DNA from: Minisyncoccota bacterium
Lineage (GTDB): Bacteria > Patescibacteriota > JACMRA01
Assembly (NCBI GenBank): GCA_014376695.1
Contig: JACMRA010000008.1
Coordinates: 1-64,000 of the forward strand
Direction of reading: 5' to 3'
Length of the DNA: 64,000 bases
Each line of letters begins with the position of its first letter. Within the stretch, counting starts at the first letter, position 1. Below are positions 17,422 to 24,927 of the stretch, in pieces. The notes under the pieces are model-generated. The model saw only the letters and a program-made list of their open reading frames with translations. It was not told the DNA's origin and ran no database searches. Made by a program: the position numbers and the translations under genes.

Positions 17422-17745
17422 ATGAAACGCAAATTTTTCGTTGTTGGCATTGCTTCTATTCTTACATTGAACGCCATTACCAGTGCTCAAGCCGGAGATT
17501 TCCCGGTCTTCAAAAAGCCTGATAAAACCGGAAATCCGATAAGCTGTCCAATCGGTTTCGGACCAGTGTACACGATCAAATTCTATGAGAGAGTCGTACC
17601 TTCCTACCAACACCCAAGTGATCAGATAGAACTAAATTCGATATTTGAAAGTCATCAGGCCTTCAAACTAGATTTAGCGAAAGAGCACGCGAGAACCAAG
17701 CAACCGAAATTTGCAGCCTTCTGCATAAAAGCAAAAGCAACCTGA
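17422..17745 (+). CDS. Small secreted protein of unknown function
   Basis: 107 residues with a clear cleavable signal peptide (basic MKRK, hydrophobic core, cleavage after SAQA at about 24). The mature part of about 83 residues has two Cys (CPIGFGP and FCIKA) that could form one disulfide. I do not recognise the family. It stands alone on the plus strand between minus-strand genes, with its own strong promoter and terminator. It is one of the few genes here with a purine-rich AAAGGT tract before the ATG. These traits suggest an independently expressed, perhaps acquired, gene. Confidence 0.65.
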   Translation: MKRKFFVVGIASILTLNAITSAQAGDFPVFKKPDKTGNPISCPIGFGPVYTIKFYERVVPSYQHPSDQIELNSIFESHQAFKLDLAKEHARTKQPKFAAFCIKAKAT

Positions 17746-17746
17746 A

Positions 17747-17784
17747 CTAGCCCCCCCCTATGTGTCATCATGTAGAGGGGTTAG
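17747..17784. terminator. Hairpin between convergent genes
   Basis: CTAGCCCC (17747-17754) pairs with GGGGTTAG (17777-17784), one G-T pair included. There is no long T tract, but the position between two converging stop codons fits a shared terminator. Confidence 0.5.
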
Positions 17785-18858
17785 TTATTGCCCGAAAAAC
17801 CCTCTCAATCCCCCATCCTGTTGACCTTGAACGCGTGTCCGTGGTAACTTAAACGGCTTATCAAAGTTAAGGTTCCCATTATTTTGTCCCTCGACCGTGT
17901 AACCATAATAATAACCGTTGCTCTGGGCTAGTTTCATCACCTCGATATTGTAGTTACCATACGGATAGACAATCCCGAAGACTTTGACCCCGAGCTTGGT
18001 CTCGATAGTTTCTTTGGATTTTTTGAGTTCGTTATTTACTTGATTAAAGTCTAGAACTCCACCAAAGCCGATATTAGGACAATACGACCCAATTGTATCC
18101 GGGGTTCCTTTTGGGGTTGGGACGTAAGTTTTGACGCCGTTGGTTTTGGTTGCGACGCTATCTACCCCGGCAAGGTAACAGTGAAAATAACTATGCGAAC
18201 TAAAAGCCATCCCGCCTTTTTTCATTTCCGTCGCATCATTCCAGCTCATATAAGAACCTTCTCCAATAACATTGGTAATCAGGGCAAATTCACCAATTAA
18301 TTTGTGTTTTTTTAGAACTGGATAGGCGTTTTGATAATTATCCTTATATCCGTCATCAAAAGTAAGCAAAATTGGCTTAGTTGGCAAAGCAAGTCCACGA
18401 TATTGATGATTATAAATATCTTCGCTTGTAACTGTATTGTACTTTTTGGCGACCAAGTATTCCATCTGGGCTTCAAATACCTTGGGACTAACCCGAAGAC
18501 CGATACCGGTTGTATCAGTTGAGGCGACTCCGTCAAGATTACTGATATGGTGATACATTAGAACAGGTATCTCGAGATCTTCGGCCTTTAGTAGTTTGGT
18601 GGTGTTTGGGATGAGAGCCGCGCTTGAACTACTCGACGACACTGGCAGACTTGCAGCTTTGGAACTAGAAGAATTGCCAGCGGGGCTTGTAGGCAGGCTA
18701 CTTGAGGTACTTTGACTCTGAGTTACTTGCGAAGAATTACCGCTAATTTTTGGCGGAGTGACAGCAGATTGCACCGCAAAAGCTACGGTACTAATAAGAC
18801 CTATCAGAACTGGTACGATTACAAAAGCTACGCGACCTGCTTGTTTTTTATTAGTCAT
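17785..18858 (-). CDS. Membrane-anchored polysaccharide deacetylase (NodB family)
   Basis: A 357-residue exported enzyme with an N-terminal signal anchor (about 9-30), a Ser/Thr/Pro-rich linker (30-90) and a NodB-type domain. Motifs seen are VLMYHH near the start, TFDDGY (catalytic and metal-binding Asp pair) and SHSYFHCYL (metal His in the HxxxH position). Such enzymes remove acetyl groups from peptidoglycan or capsule sugars outside the cell. The ATG at 18858 gives a normal signal sequence; an alternative start at 18891 adds 11 residues before it. Confidence 0.85.
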   Translation of the reverse strand: MTNKKQAGRVAFVIVPVLIGLISTVAFAVQSAVTPPKISGNSSQVTQSQSTSSSLPTSPAGNSSSSKAASLPVSSSSSSAALIPNTTKLLKAEDLEIPVLMYHHISNLDGVASTDTTGIGLRVSPKVFEAQMEYLVAKKYNTVTSEDIYNHQYRGLALPTKPILLTFDDGYKDNYQNAYPVLKKHKLIGEFALITNVIGEGSYMSWNDATEMKKGGMAFSSHSYFHCYLAGVDSVATKTNGVKTYVPTPKGTPDTIGSYCPNIGFGGVLDFNQVNNELKKSKETIETKLGVKVFGIVYPYGNYNIEVMKLAQSNGYYYGYTVEGQNNGNLNFDKPFKLPRTRVQGQQDGGLRGFFGQ

Positions 18859-18936
18859 TATTTTTTCTTTGAAACGGTGATAGTATATCAAAGCTTAGAA
18901 TAAAAAACTTAAAATTGGCAAATTTAGGAAATTTGG

Positions 18937-18965
18937 TTTACAAAAAACTATTTATATTTTATAAA
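18937..18965 (+). promoter_or_regulatory. Promoter for thioredoxin
   Basis: TTTACA, a 17-base spacer and TATAAA lie about 40 bases before the thioredoxin ATG. Confidence 0.5.
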
Positions 18966-19006
18966 TTCTACTATATTATCAATTCCAAATAATCACCCCT
19001 AATTTT

Positions 19007-19399
19007 ATGTCTTCTGTTCAAAACCTCAACCATATTGATTTTACCAAATTAAGCCAAACTACCACCGATACTTACTTATTGGATTTTTGGGCTCCGTGGT
19101 GCGGTCCTTGCAAGATGATGGCTCCGGTATTAGAATGGATGGCGGATCAAGCTGAGTCTAAGAGATTTACCATTGCCAAAATTAATACCGACGAAAATCA
19201 AGAATTGTCTAGTCAAATGGGTATTCAAGGAATTCCTTATTTTGCACTGATTCAATTTGACGGCAAAGGCAGTTACAACCTAATTATGGATGTGGTTGGA
19301 TCTCAAACCAACAAACAAGCCTTTCTCGACAAAATCAACGCCGCGATTGACGAACACCAAAACAGCACCAAAACAGAAATTAACTTCGAGCAAATCTAA
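19007..19399 (+). CDS. trxA: Thioredoxin
   Basis: A 130-residue cytoplasmic thioredoxin with the redox motif WCGPCK (Cys32, Cys35) in the expected DFWAPWCGPCK setting and the cis-Pro loop GIQGIPYF. Length is slightly above the usual 105-110 because of an acidic and polar tail after residue 115. It reduces protein disulfides using a thioredoxin reductase, which is not in the window. A small membrane-protein gene follows after 16 bases and may be co-transcribed. Confidence 0.93.
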   Translation: MSSVQNLNHIDFTKLSQTTTDTYLLDFWAPWCGPCKMMAPVLEWMADQAESKRFTIAKINTDENQELSSQMGIQGIPYFALIQFDGKGSYNLIMDVVGSQTNKQAFLDKINAAIDEHQNSTKTEINFEQI

Positions 19400-19415
19400 A
19401 TCCCCAAAAAAAACT

Positions 19416-19658
19416 ATGATCGGCTCCATCGTACTCTATTTTTATTTCTTTGTGCAGATATGCTTATTTCTGTTTTTATCGATGATTCTTTACAGTATCT
19501 TTCTTAAGAGTTACAAGCCCAAGAACTCGCTTGTGATTATCGTTATTTTGCTAGTTGTGTTCATTTTTAATGGTCTTCTGGCAACCGCCGCCGTCAGTAA
19601 TCTTTCCAATACAATTGATAGGCAGGTCAAAGACAGTACGGTTCAACCAACTTTCTAA
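19416..19658 (+). CDS. Small two-helix membrane protein
   Basis: 80 residues from the ATG at 19416, with two strongly hydrophobic segments (about 2-27 and 36-58) and a short polar C-terminus. Not recognised. The frame is open further upstream, but that part only shadows the thioredoxin gene. A terminator hairpin follows at 19689. Confidence 0.6.
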   Translation: MIGSIVLYFYFFVQICLFLFLSMILYSIFLKSYKPKNSLVIIVILLVVFIFNGLLATAAVSNLSNTIDRQVKDSTVQPTF

Positions 19659-19688
19659 TCTTAATCAATTCAAGCATACCCACCAAAA

Positions 19689-19710
19689 AACCCCTGTTAG
19701 TCTAGGGGTT
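19689..19710. terminator. Hairpin between convergent genes
   Basis: AACCCCT-gttagtct-AGGGGTT, a 7-bp perfect stem. The minus-strand side is followed by a T run (from AAAAAA on the plus strand), so it can stop transcription from the discoidin gene; the plus side has only a weak T tract. Confidence 0.65.
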
Positions 19711-19794
19711 GTTTAGTGATTTGGACTTCGCTTGCGTTCGGTTTTATATTTAATCCGTTATTGAACAAGTAGCGTGCGACGCTAAAATCGTAGA

Positions 19795-20391
19795 TTAACT
19801 TGCAGGTGGGATACTAACACTCCCAAAGAACTTAATTTCAGCAATATTACTATAACTTCCATCAGGGGATAGATATCTATAATATCTGTAAGGGGTAGTA
19901 TTATTAGCGTTGACTTCTGTCCATTGACCTTGGACTACTCCAGATATTGTTACTATATTAGTGTAACTTAGATTATCATTGGATCCTTGAATGATAGCTC
20001 CGTTGACTCTGGTGTCATTGTAGTAAGCAGGTCGTGGGAAAAGACAAACACTACTTAGGCTTGCTTTGGTATTAACTCCTAAATCTAGTCCTACAAGTCC
20101 ACCGTTGGGATTGAGATAGTCAAAGTAGGTAGTAATATCCCCGTCATAGGCTTTATCAAAAGTTGTATTTGGATCATTCTGGTATGAAGGTGTGGAACCA
20201 AAGACAGTACCGGTTAGTTTAGCTTTATCACAGTTGGCCACTGGGTTGGTGGTGGCTGCCTGAGCGGTTGTTGACTTTGTTGGTAACATTACTGATATTG
20301 CCAACACACCGACACCTATAAGTATTGCGATGGTGAAAAATTTATAATATTCTATTAACCTATTTTTTATTACTGAAGCTTGCATAAACAT
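19795..20391 (-). CDS. Secreted F5/8 type C (discoidin) domain protein
   Basis: 198 residues from the ATG at 20391: signal anchor (about 15-40, ending TTAQAA), then one discoidin-like domain. The pattern AYDGDITTYFDY, GLDLG, a DTRVNGAIIQGSND loop and a YRYYRYLSP...IAEIKFFG ending is typical of F5/8C carbohydrate- or lipid-binding modules. It probably binds surface glycans on this cell or a partner. A start at 20508 would place unrelated residues before the signal, so I prefer the later ATG. Confidence 0.75.
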   Translation of the reverse strand: MFMQASVIKNRLIEYYKFFTIAILIGVGVLAISVMLPTKSTTAQAATTNPVANCDKAKLTGTVFGSTPSYQNDPNTTFDKAYDGDITTYFDYLNPNGGLVGLDLGVNTKASLSSVCLFPRPAYYNDTRVNGAIIQGSNDNLSYTNIVTISGVVQGQWTEVNANNTTPYRYYRYLSPDGSYSNIAEIKFFGSVSIPPAS

Positions 20392-20521
20392 ATTGTACTT
20401 ATTACTGTTATATTTGATATCAGTAGTACCTAAAACATAAAAAATATTTTGTAAAGCTGGTCGATAACTGCTTGACAGAACATGAAATAATTTGCACCAT
20501 CTAATCACCAGAACAACTTTT

Positions 20522-20598
20522 GTAGCCGTAGCTCAGCTGGATAGAGCGAAGGACTTCTAATCCTTAGGTCACAGGTTCAAGTCCTGTCGGTTACACCA
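20522..20598 (+). tRNA. tRNA-Arg (anticodon TCT)
   Basis: Full cloverleaf: acceptor GTAGCCG/CGGTTAC with one G-T pair, D-loop AGCTGGATAGAG, anticodon loop CTTCTAA giving TCT, T-arm GGTTCAAGTCC, and an encoded CCA. Confidence 0.95.
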
Positions 20599-20645
20599 AA
20601 TCTCAAACGAGCAACAGATTATAATCACTCACTAGATAGCTGACT

Positions 20646-21248
20646 ATGGCGTTAAAAAATATTTCCAAATTATCAAAGAGGCGACAAGGCGAACTCATCG
20701 GTCAAATTTACAAATATATTTATCTGTATAACGATTTTTTCATCCCACGAACCCGTGTCTATCTCAAGGAAATAGCCCAGCTTTCTGATACAATTTATTG
20801 GTTAGAACATCCAAAAACCTCCGAAGTTACTTCGCTTGCGATCATTGATCCTCGGTATAATTTCAACCTAGAAAATCTTGACTGGGTGGTAATTGGGCAC
20901 ACAATCTCCAAGATCCCTAACCAAATCCACAATATACTAGACCACATTATGGGCGATTATTCAAACTCCAACATTATACTTTTGTCGAGGGAGTTATTTG
21001 CCAACGCAATGCAACTAAATGAAAATTACAAGTTTGTGTGCATGCGGCCAGCTGATTTAATTGAACATTGGCCCGATCTTGCTAATATGAATACCGACTA
21101 CTTTAACTTAGTTTCTGGTGAGTCGATGGCAAGTGGATGCTCTCGAAAGGGGTATAATGTCTATGTACGGGTCAACGACACACATAAAGCCGAAATAAAA
21201 GTATCCAATCCGAAATTGTCTGAATTTTTAAGTACCGCCACGGAATAA
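20646..21248 (+). CDS. Conserved-looking protein of unknown function
   Basis: A 200-residue soluble protein with no signal or membrane segment. The N-terminus is basic and helical. The middle alternates hydrophobic strands (SLAIIDP, LDWVVIGHTI, SNIILLSRELF) as in an alpha/beta fold. I do not recognise it. It follows tRNA-Arg and precedes the truncated recJ gene by 20 bases, so the two may share a transcript. Confidence 0.55.
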   Translation: MALKNISKLSKRRQGELIGQIYKYIYLYNDFFIPRTRVYLKEIAQLSDTIYWLEHPKTSEVTSLAIIDPRYNFNLENLDWVVIGHTISKIPNQIHNILDHIMGDYSNSNIILLSRELFANAMQLNENYKFVCMRPADLIEHWPDLANMNTDYFNLVSGESMASGCSRKGYNVYVRVNDTHKAEIKVSNPKLSEFLSTATE

Positions 21249-21268
21249 ATCCTGCTAACCAAATTTTT

Positions 21269-22036
21269 ATGACGCCAGTACTTCAGGACTACGCCAATCG
21301 TTTCAATCTGGATCTTAACCAGCAGGTGTTTTCGTCTTTTTTTACGCAGTTAGACTCCTCCCAATTTGTTCAAGAGCTTCCTTATCTATTTGACATTGAT
21401 AGTTTCTGTCTGCGGCTGCTTGAGGCTCTAATTTGCGGGCACAAGATCTGTATTTACTCTGACTTTGACACCGATGCCACTACCGCAACAGGGGTTATGT
21501 ATTGGGGTCTTTTAGATCTAGGCTTTGCCAAAGAAAACTTATCATTTTACGTGCCTGACCGGTTCACCGAAGGCTACGGACTTAACCCACAATCAATAAG
21601 TCAATTAGCTGATAACTGCGATCTTATAATTACGGTGGACTGCGGCATAAACTCAACGCTTGAAGCTGATATTTGCCAGAACAAGCGAGCAGATCTCATA
21701 ATTACTGACCATCACCATCTAACTGCCGAGCTACCTAACTGCATTGCCGTTTGCAATCCTCGATTGGCTGAGTATTATAGCAGCAATCAAACCTCAATCA
21801 AAAACCCGCAAATTTCCCCTAATCTAAATAACAAACTTAGTCCCGATAAGCTTAATTATCTCAAGCAATTTATCTCAGATATTTCAACTAGGCAGCGTCA
21901 ATTAGTCACCGATTATCAATCCCACAACTCACTTAGTCCGAGTGTAACGGGGGTTGGAACTGCCTGGTTTTGCCTTGTCTGGCTAGGATATTTTTTGGAC
22001 GGTGCAGTGGGGGGCATCGAAGACAAACATCGTTAG
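21269..22036 (+). pseudogene. recJ: Truncated RecJ-type DHH phosphoesterase
   Basis: 255 residues matching only the N-terminal DHH domain of the single-strand exonuclease RecJ, normally 550 residues or more. Visible metal-site motifs are YSDFDTDATTATG (Asp65, 67, 69), ITVDCGINS (Asp124) and ITDHHHL (147-150). The frame stops at 22036, just after the GVGTAWFCLVW helix, so the DHHA1 and OB parts are missing, and tRNA-Thr begins 60 bases later. The active-site residues are intact, so a small phosphoesterase is possible, but loss of the C-terminal clamp argues against RecJ activity. Confidence 0.75.
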
Positions 22037-22095
22037 AATTACGTTCTTGACAAAGTTATAATATTTTCGTATTCTTAATTTAAGAAAGTATAAAT

Positions 22096-22171
22096 GCCAC
22101 TTTAGCTCATTTGGTAGAGCAACGGTTTTGTAAACCGTAGGTGGTCAGTTCGATTCTGACAAGTGGCTCCA
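22096..22171 (+). tRNA. tRNA-Thr (anticodon TGT)
   Basis: Acceptor GCCACTT/AAGTGGC, D-loop AGCTCATTTGGTAGAGC, anticodon loop TTTGTAA giving TGT, T-arm CAGTTCGATTCTG, encoded CCA. Confidence 0.95.
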
Positions 22172-22186
22172 GAAAATACAATTTAA

Positions 22187-22211
22187 ACTCCCTTTTGAGG
22201 GGTATTTTTTT
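22187..22211 (+). terminator. Terminator after tRNA-Thr
   Basis: ACTCC-cttttga-GGGGT followed by ATTTTTTT, a short stem with a good T tract. Confidence 0.7.
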
Positions 22212-22233
22212 GTGAATTTATTTGAGTATATTT

Positions 22234-22262
22234 TTGACAAGCAAGGTTAATTAGGCTATAAT
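22234..22262 (+). promoter_or_regulatory. Consensus sigma-70 promoter, nearly leaderless gene
   Basis: A perfect TTGACA, a 17-base spacer and a perfect TATAAT. The -10 box overlaps the first possible ATG (22261), so translation must start at 22276, about six bases after the predicted transcript start. Confidence 0.75.
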
Positions 22263-22275
22263 GCAATCTATACAT

Positions 22276-22872
22276 ATGTCCACTGACAATCTAACAACAC
22301 CTGGATCAATCACCCAAAATATTGCAATGGTGGATTTTTTGGAACAATCCCAGCTTAATCAAGACGCAGCCGAACTCAAGTATAGTGGCGGCTCTGAGGA
22401 GTATTATATTTGGTTAGTTAGTCTTCTCAAGCCATTTACCAAGCCGGCTATATTAGACATTGGTAGTTCTGAAGACTCGGATACTAGTACTTACCTTAGG
22501 CAGGCTGGATATAATATCCAGATTACTGATGCCCAGCGTGACAATCTAGACTTTTTGAACAATCTTGCAGGTGCTCAGATAGAGAACCCAGCAATATTTT
22601 TTGACTTATTGACCGATACAATAACTAAGCAATATGAGGTTGTCATATGGCATAATCCCCAAATTGAATTGACCCCCAGCCAAATCACTATATCTTTGAC
22701 TAAGATTGCTGATTGCCTGGTTGGCGGCGGCTTGCTTTTGACTAATATGCATTTTGCGGATTCTATACTCTCACAATTTGCTAGTAAATTCCATCCTAGT
22801 TTCGAACAATCATTCACTAAAAATATCGATGACCAAAAAATGATATATCAGGTTTTAACCAAAACTAATTAA
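22276..22872 (+). CDS. SAM-dependent methyltransferase-like protein
   Basis: 198 residues with a class I methyltransferase outline: motif I ILDIGSSEDSDTSTYL, an acidic end of the second strand (ITDAQRDN), a YEVVIWHNPQIEL motif IV position and GGGLLLTNMHF. The glycine-rich loop is poor (GSSEDSD instead of GxGxG), so SAM binding is uncertain. The start at 22276 is forced by the promoter that covers the earlier ATG. Substrate unknown. Confidence 0.6.
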   Translation: MSTDNLTTPGSITQNIAMVDFLEQSQLNQDAAELKYSGGSEEYYIWLVSLLKPFTKPAILDIGSSEDSDTSTYLRQAGYNIQITDAQRDNLDFLNNLAGAQIENPAIFFDLLTDTITKQYEVVIWHNPQIELTPSQITISLTKIADCLVGGGLLLTNMHFADSILSQFASKFHPSFEQSFTKNIDDQKMIYQVLTKTN

Positions 22873-22877
22873 CAAAA

Positions 22878-23141
22878 TCAAAGGGTTTTGGATTTTTGTG
22901 GGTCAATTCTCTCGATCTTACCCTCGCGAATGAGCTTCTTTAGATCTTGATTAGACTGGTCGTTTAACTTATTAGTAATATCAATTTGCTTAAGTTCCTC
23001 CGCCAAAATCTGAGTTTCGATGTTTTTGACTTGGTATTGAAAAGTCACCCGCTGATTAATAATATTTACCAACACAAATAAGGACACAATCAAGAATCCC
23101 GATATCCAAAGTAACTTTGCGATTAATTTTTGGTTTATCAT
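22878..23141 (-). CDS. Small FtsL/DivIC-like membrane protein
   Basis: 87 residues: a short basic N-terminus, one membrane helix (about 9-28), then a predicted coiled coil (about 35-75). This single-helix plus coiled-coil layout and size match the FtsL/FtsB/DivIC septum proteins, but the sequence is too short and variable to choose among them. It follows gatD on the minus strand with a seven-base gap, in a probable smpB-gatD-divIC-like operon, which fits a wall or division role. Confidence 0.5.
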   Translation of the reverse strand: MINQKLIAKLLWISGFLIVSLFVLVNIINQRVTFQYQVKNIETQILAEELKQIDITNKLNDQSNQDLKKLIREGKIERIDPQKSKTL

Positions 23142-23148
23142 TTGAGGG

Positions 23149-23910
23149 TTATTTAAGATTTTCGGTAAAGTGATTTATAAGCTCACGCCGCGTTTTTGAC
23201 TCTAGACTCGTATTAAGATTTTGCAATTTATGCAATTGCTGAGGATCCAAGCTGGCTGTGCGGGTAATTAACCATTTGGTTATCTCAGGATTTTTTGGAA
23301 GGATTGGGCCGTGCATATAAGTGCCGATAATGTTACCATAAATACAGCCTTCTAGTTGCTGCTCCATATTATTCCCATAGCCAACAAGAACTTTTCCAAT
23401 TGGCTGACACTTAATATCGCTATCAACAAAATAAGTCTGCCCAGAATGATTTTCAAAACCAATTAAGGTCGTCCCAAAAAATTCTGATTCCACAACTAAA
23501 TTGCCAATTGCCCGAGACGTAATATTGGTATTTGGGGCTGAGGTTGTTACAGGTAGAATTTTTAATCCAGGGATTGCTTGATTTTGACCAGTTATAAATT
23601 CACTACCGAGGGCTTGATAACCGCCGCAGATTGCCAGCATTCCAATATTTTTTACTAGTAAATCATCGGCTATCCGCGCTTGCTTAGTTAATAAATCGGG
23701 ATAAATAAGCATTTGCTCCTTGTCTTGACCGCCACCAAAAAAGTAAAGATGGGTAATTTGTGGCAACTCTTGCCCTATACCAATAGGTTGATAAATAAAA
23801 TTAAGCCCAATACGCTCACAAAAATACTTGAGAGTCAAAATATTCCCGTAATCACCATAAATTGACATTTGGTCGGGGTATAAATGAGTGACGTGATAAT
23901 TCGAGGACAT
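23149..23910 (-). CDS. gatD: Lipid II isoglutaminyl synthase glutaminase subunit
   Basis: 253 residues of the CobB/CobQ-type glutamine amidotransferase family. The N-terminus LYPDQMSIYGDYGNILTLK is the GatD hallmark. The nucleophile sits in AICGGYQALG (Cys95) and the catalytic His in GTYMHGP (His200). GatD feeds ammonia to MurT, which amidates the D-Glu of lipid II. MurT is not adjacent here and must be elsewhere. Lies between smpB and the small FtsL/DivIC-like gene. Confidence 0.85.
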   Translation of the reverse strand: MSSNYHVTHLYPDQMSIYGDYGNILTLKYFCERIGLNFIYQPIGIGQELPQITHLYFFGGGQDKEQMLIYPDLLTKQARIADDLLVKNIGMLAICGGYQALGSEFITGQNQAIPGLKILPVTTSAPNTNITSRAIGNLVVESEFFGTTLIGFENHSGQTYFVDSDIKCQPIGKVLVGYGNNMEQQLEGCIYGNIIGTYMHGPILPKNPEITKWLITRTASLDPQQLHKLQNLNTSLESKTRRELINHFTENLK

Positions 23911-23915
23911 ATTAA

Positions 23916-24329
23916 TTAGATTTTAGCTTTTCTCTCTTCTCGATCTAGGTCTCGCTTTTTGATAGTTTCACGTTTGTCCCAGAGCTTCTTCCCTTTAACT
24001 ACGGCAATTTCAGCTTTTATCCAACGCTTTTGTGTGAAGATTTTTAGTGGGATACAAGTATTTCCTTTGATTTGAAGAGACTTGATAATTTCTTGAATCT
24101 CTTTTTGATTGAGCAGTAAGCTGGCGTTAGAATTGACCATCGATCCATCTAAATTGATTAATTGCAGCGATTTAAGCGGGGTTTGATAAGTGATATAAAC
24201 ACCTTGCAAATTAATAGTTTTGGCACGAAGCAATTTGACCAGTGGGCTAGATAAGCTAAGGCCTGCTACATATTTGTCAATAATATGATATTCAAAGTTG
24301 GCTTTTTTGTTAAATGCTAAAACAGACAT
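23916..24329 (-). CDS. smpB: SsrA-binding protein SmpB (divergent)
   Basis: A 137-residue SmpB, partner of tmRNA in ribosome rescue. It has the NKKANFEYHIIDKYVAG start, the LLLNQKEI helix and the C-terminal VVKGKKLWDKRETIKKRD tail that enters the mRNA channel. The usual G-x-E-V-K-S-L-R tmRNA-contact segment reads SSPLVKLLR, and the conserved R-x-R-K before LLL is absent (VNSNASLLL). The tmRNA contacts therefore look altered. Length is close to normal. Confidence 0.85.
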   Translation of the reverse strand: MSVLAFNKKANFEYHIIDKYVAGLSLSSPLVKLLRAKTINLQGVYITYQTPLKSLQLINLDGSMVNSNASLLLNQKEIQEIIKSLQIKGNTCIPLKIFTQKRWIKAEIAVVKGKKLWDKRETIKKRDLDREERKAKI

Positions 24330-24463
24330 TCAAAATTAACAAAAGGTTATTTATTACTAACTACATCGCCCGACTTGCCCATATAATTTGAATATAAAAA
24401 ATAAATTTTTATTTATAAAATTATATTCGTGGCAGACTAGTGGTCAATTTGTATAGGATATGC

Positions 24464-24550
24464 TGGTGCGGTCGAGAGGATTTGAACCTCCACAGGAATA
24501 ATTCCCGCTACCACCTCAAGGTAGTGCGTCTACCGTTTCGCCACGACCGC
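24464..24550 (-). tRNA. tRNA-Leu (anticodon GAG)
   Basis: Class II tRNA with a long variable arm: acceptor GCGGTCG/CGACCGC, anticodon loop TTGAGGT on stem CTACC/GGTAG, T-arm GAGGTTCAAATCCTC, encoded CCA. Confidence 0.95.
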
Positions 24551-24559
24551 GAAGATTTT

Positions 24560-24646
24560 TGGTGCTCAGAGTGGGACTTGAACCCACACTACATTGCTGT
24601 AAAGGGATTTTAAGTCCCTCGCGTCTACCAGTTTCACCATCCGAGC
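24560..24646 (-). tRNA. tRNA-Leu (anticodon TAA)
   Basis: Class II tRNA with a long variable arm: acceptor GCTCGGA/TCTGAGC, anticodon loop CTTAAAA giving TAA, T-arm GGGTTCAAGTCCC, encoded CCA. Nine bases upstream of the GAG leucine tRNA and probably on the same transcript. Confidence 0.95.
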
Positions 24647-24661
24647 AGATGTTATAACTAA

Positions 24662-24713
24662 ATTATAGGTAAATATGAATATTCTTGTCAAGAAGTTTTT
24701 TGAATGCTATACT
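24662..24713. promoter_or_regulatory. Divergent promoters sharing one -35 element
   Basis: Minus strand: TTGACA (24686-24691), 18-base spacer, TATAAT (24662-24667), serving the two leucine tRNAs. Plus strand: TTGTCA (24685-24690), 17-base spacer, TATACT (24708-24713), serving the small ORF and perhaps the sortase-like gene. The two -35 hexamers overlap by five bases. Confidence 0.65.
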
Positions 24714-24781
24714 AAGGGCAATTAACCGGTAGTTGTAATATAGCCCCTACCGCGAACATACAAAAACATACAACAAATTTT

Positions 24782-24883
24782 ATGACCGATTTTCAATATT
24801 TTGCCCATCGAACTGCGGCTTTTTTGACTGGCTTACTTAGCACAAGCTTGGTACTTTTGGCTTTTGGATTCTTACCTTTTTAG
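24782..24883 (+). CDS. Possible 33-residue membrane peptide
   Basis: A short ORF with one hydrophobic stretch (about 12-33, Leu/Phe/Ala rich) downstream of a good promoter and 44 bases before the sortase-like gene. It could be a leader peptide or a real small membrane protein. Support is only composition and position. Confidence 0.35.
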   Translation: MTDFQYFAHRTAAFLTGLLSTSLVLLAFGFLPF

Positions 24884-24927
24884 GCCGATCTCGACAAAAC
24901 TCAATTATTTGGCTAAGATATAATTAT

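Noticed and set aside
19290..19415. Longer start for the small membrane protein after thioredoxin
   Set aside because: This part overlaps trxA in another frame and reads as polar, low-quality sequence; the ATG at 19416 starts the membrane helix properly.
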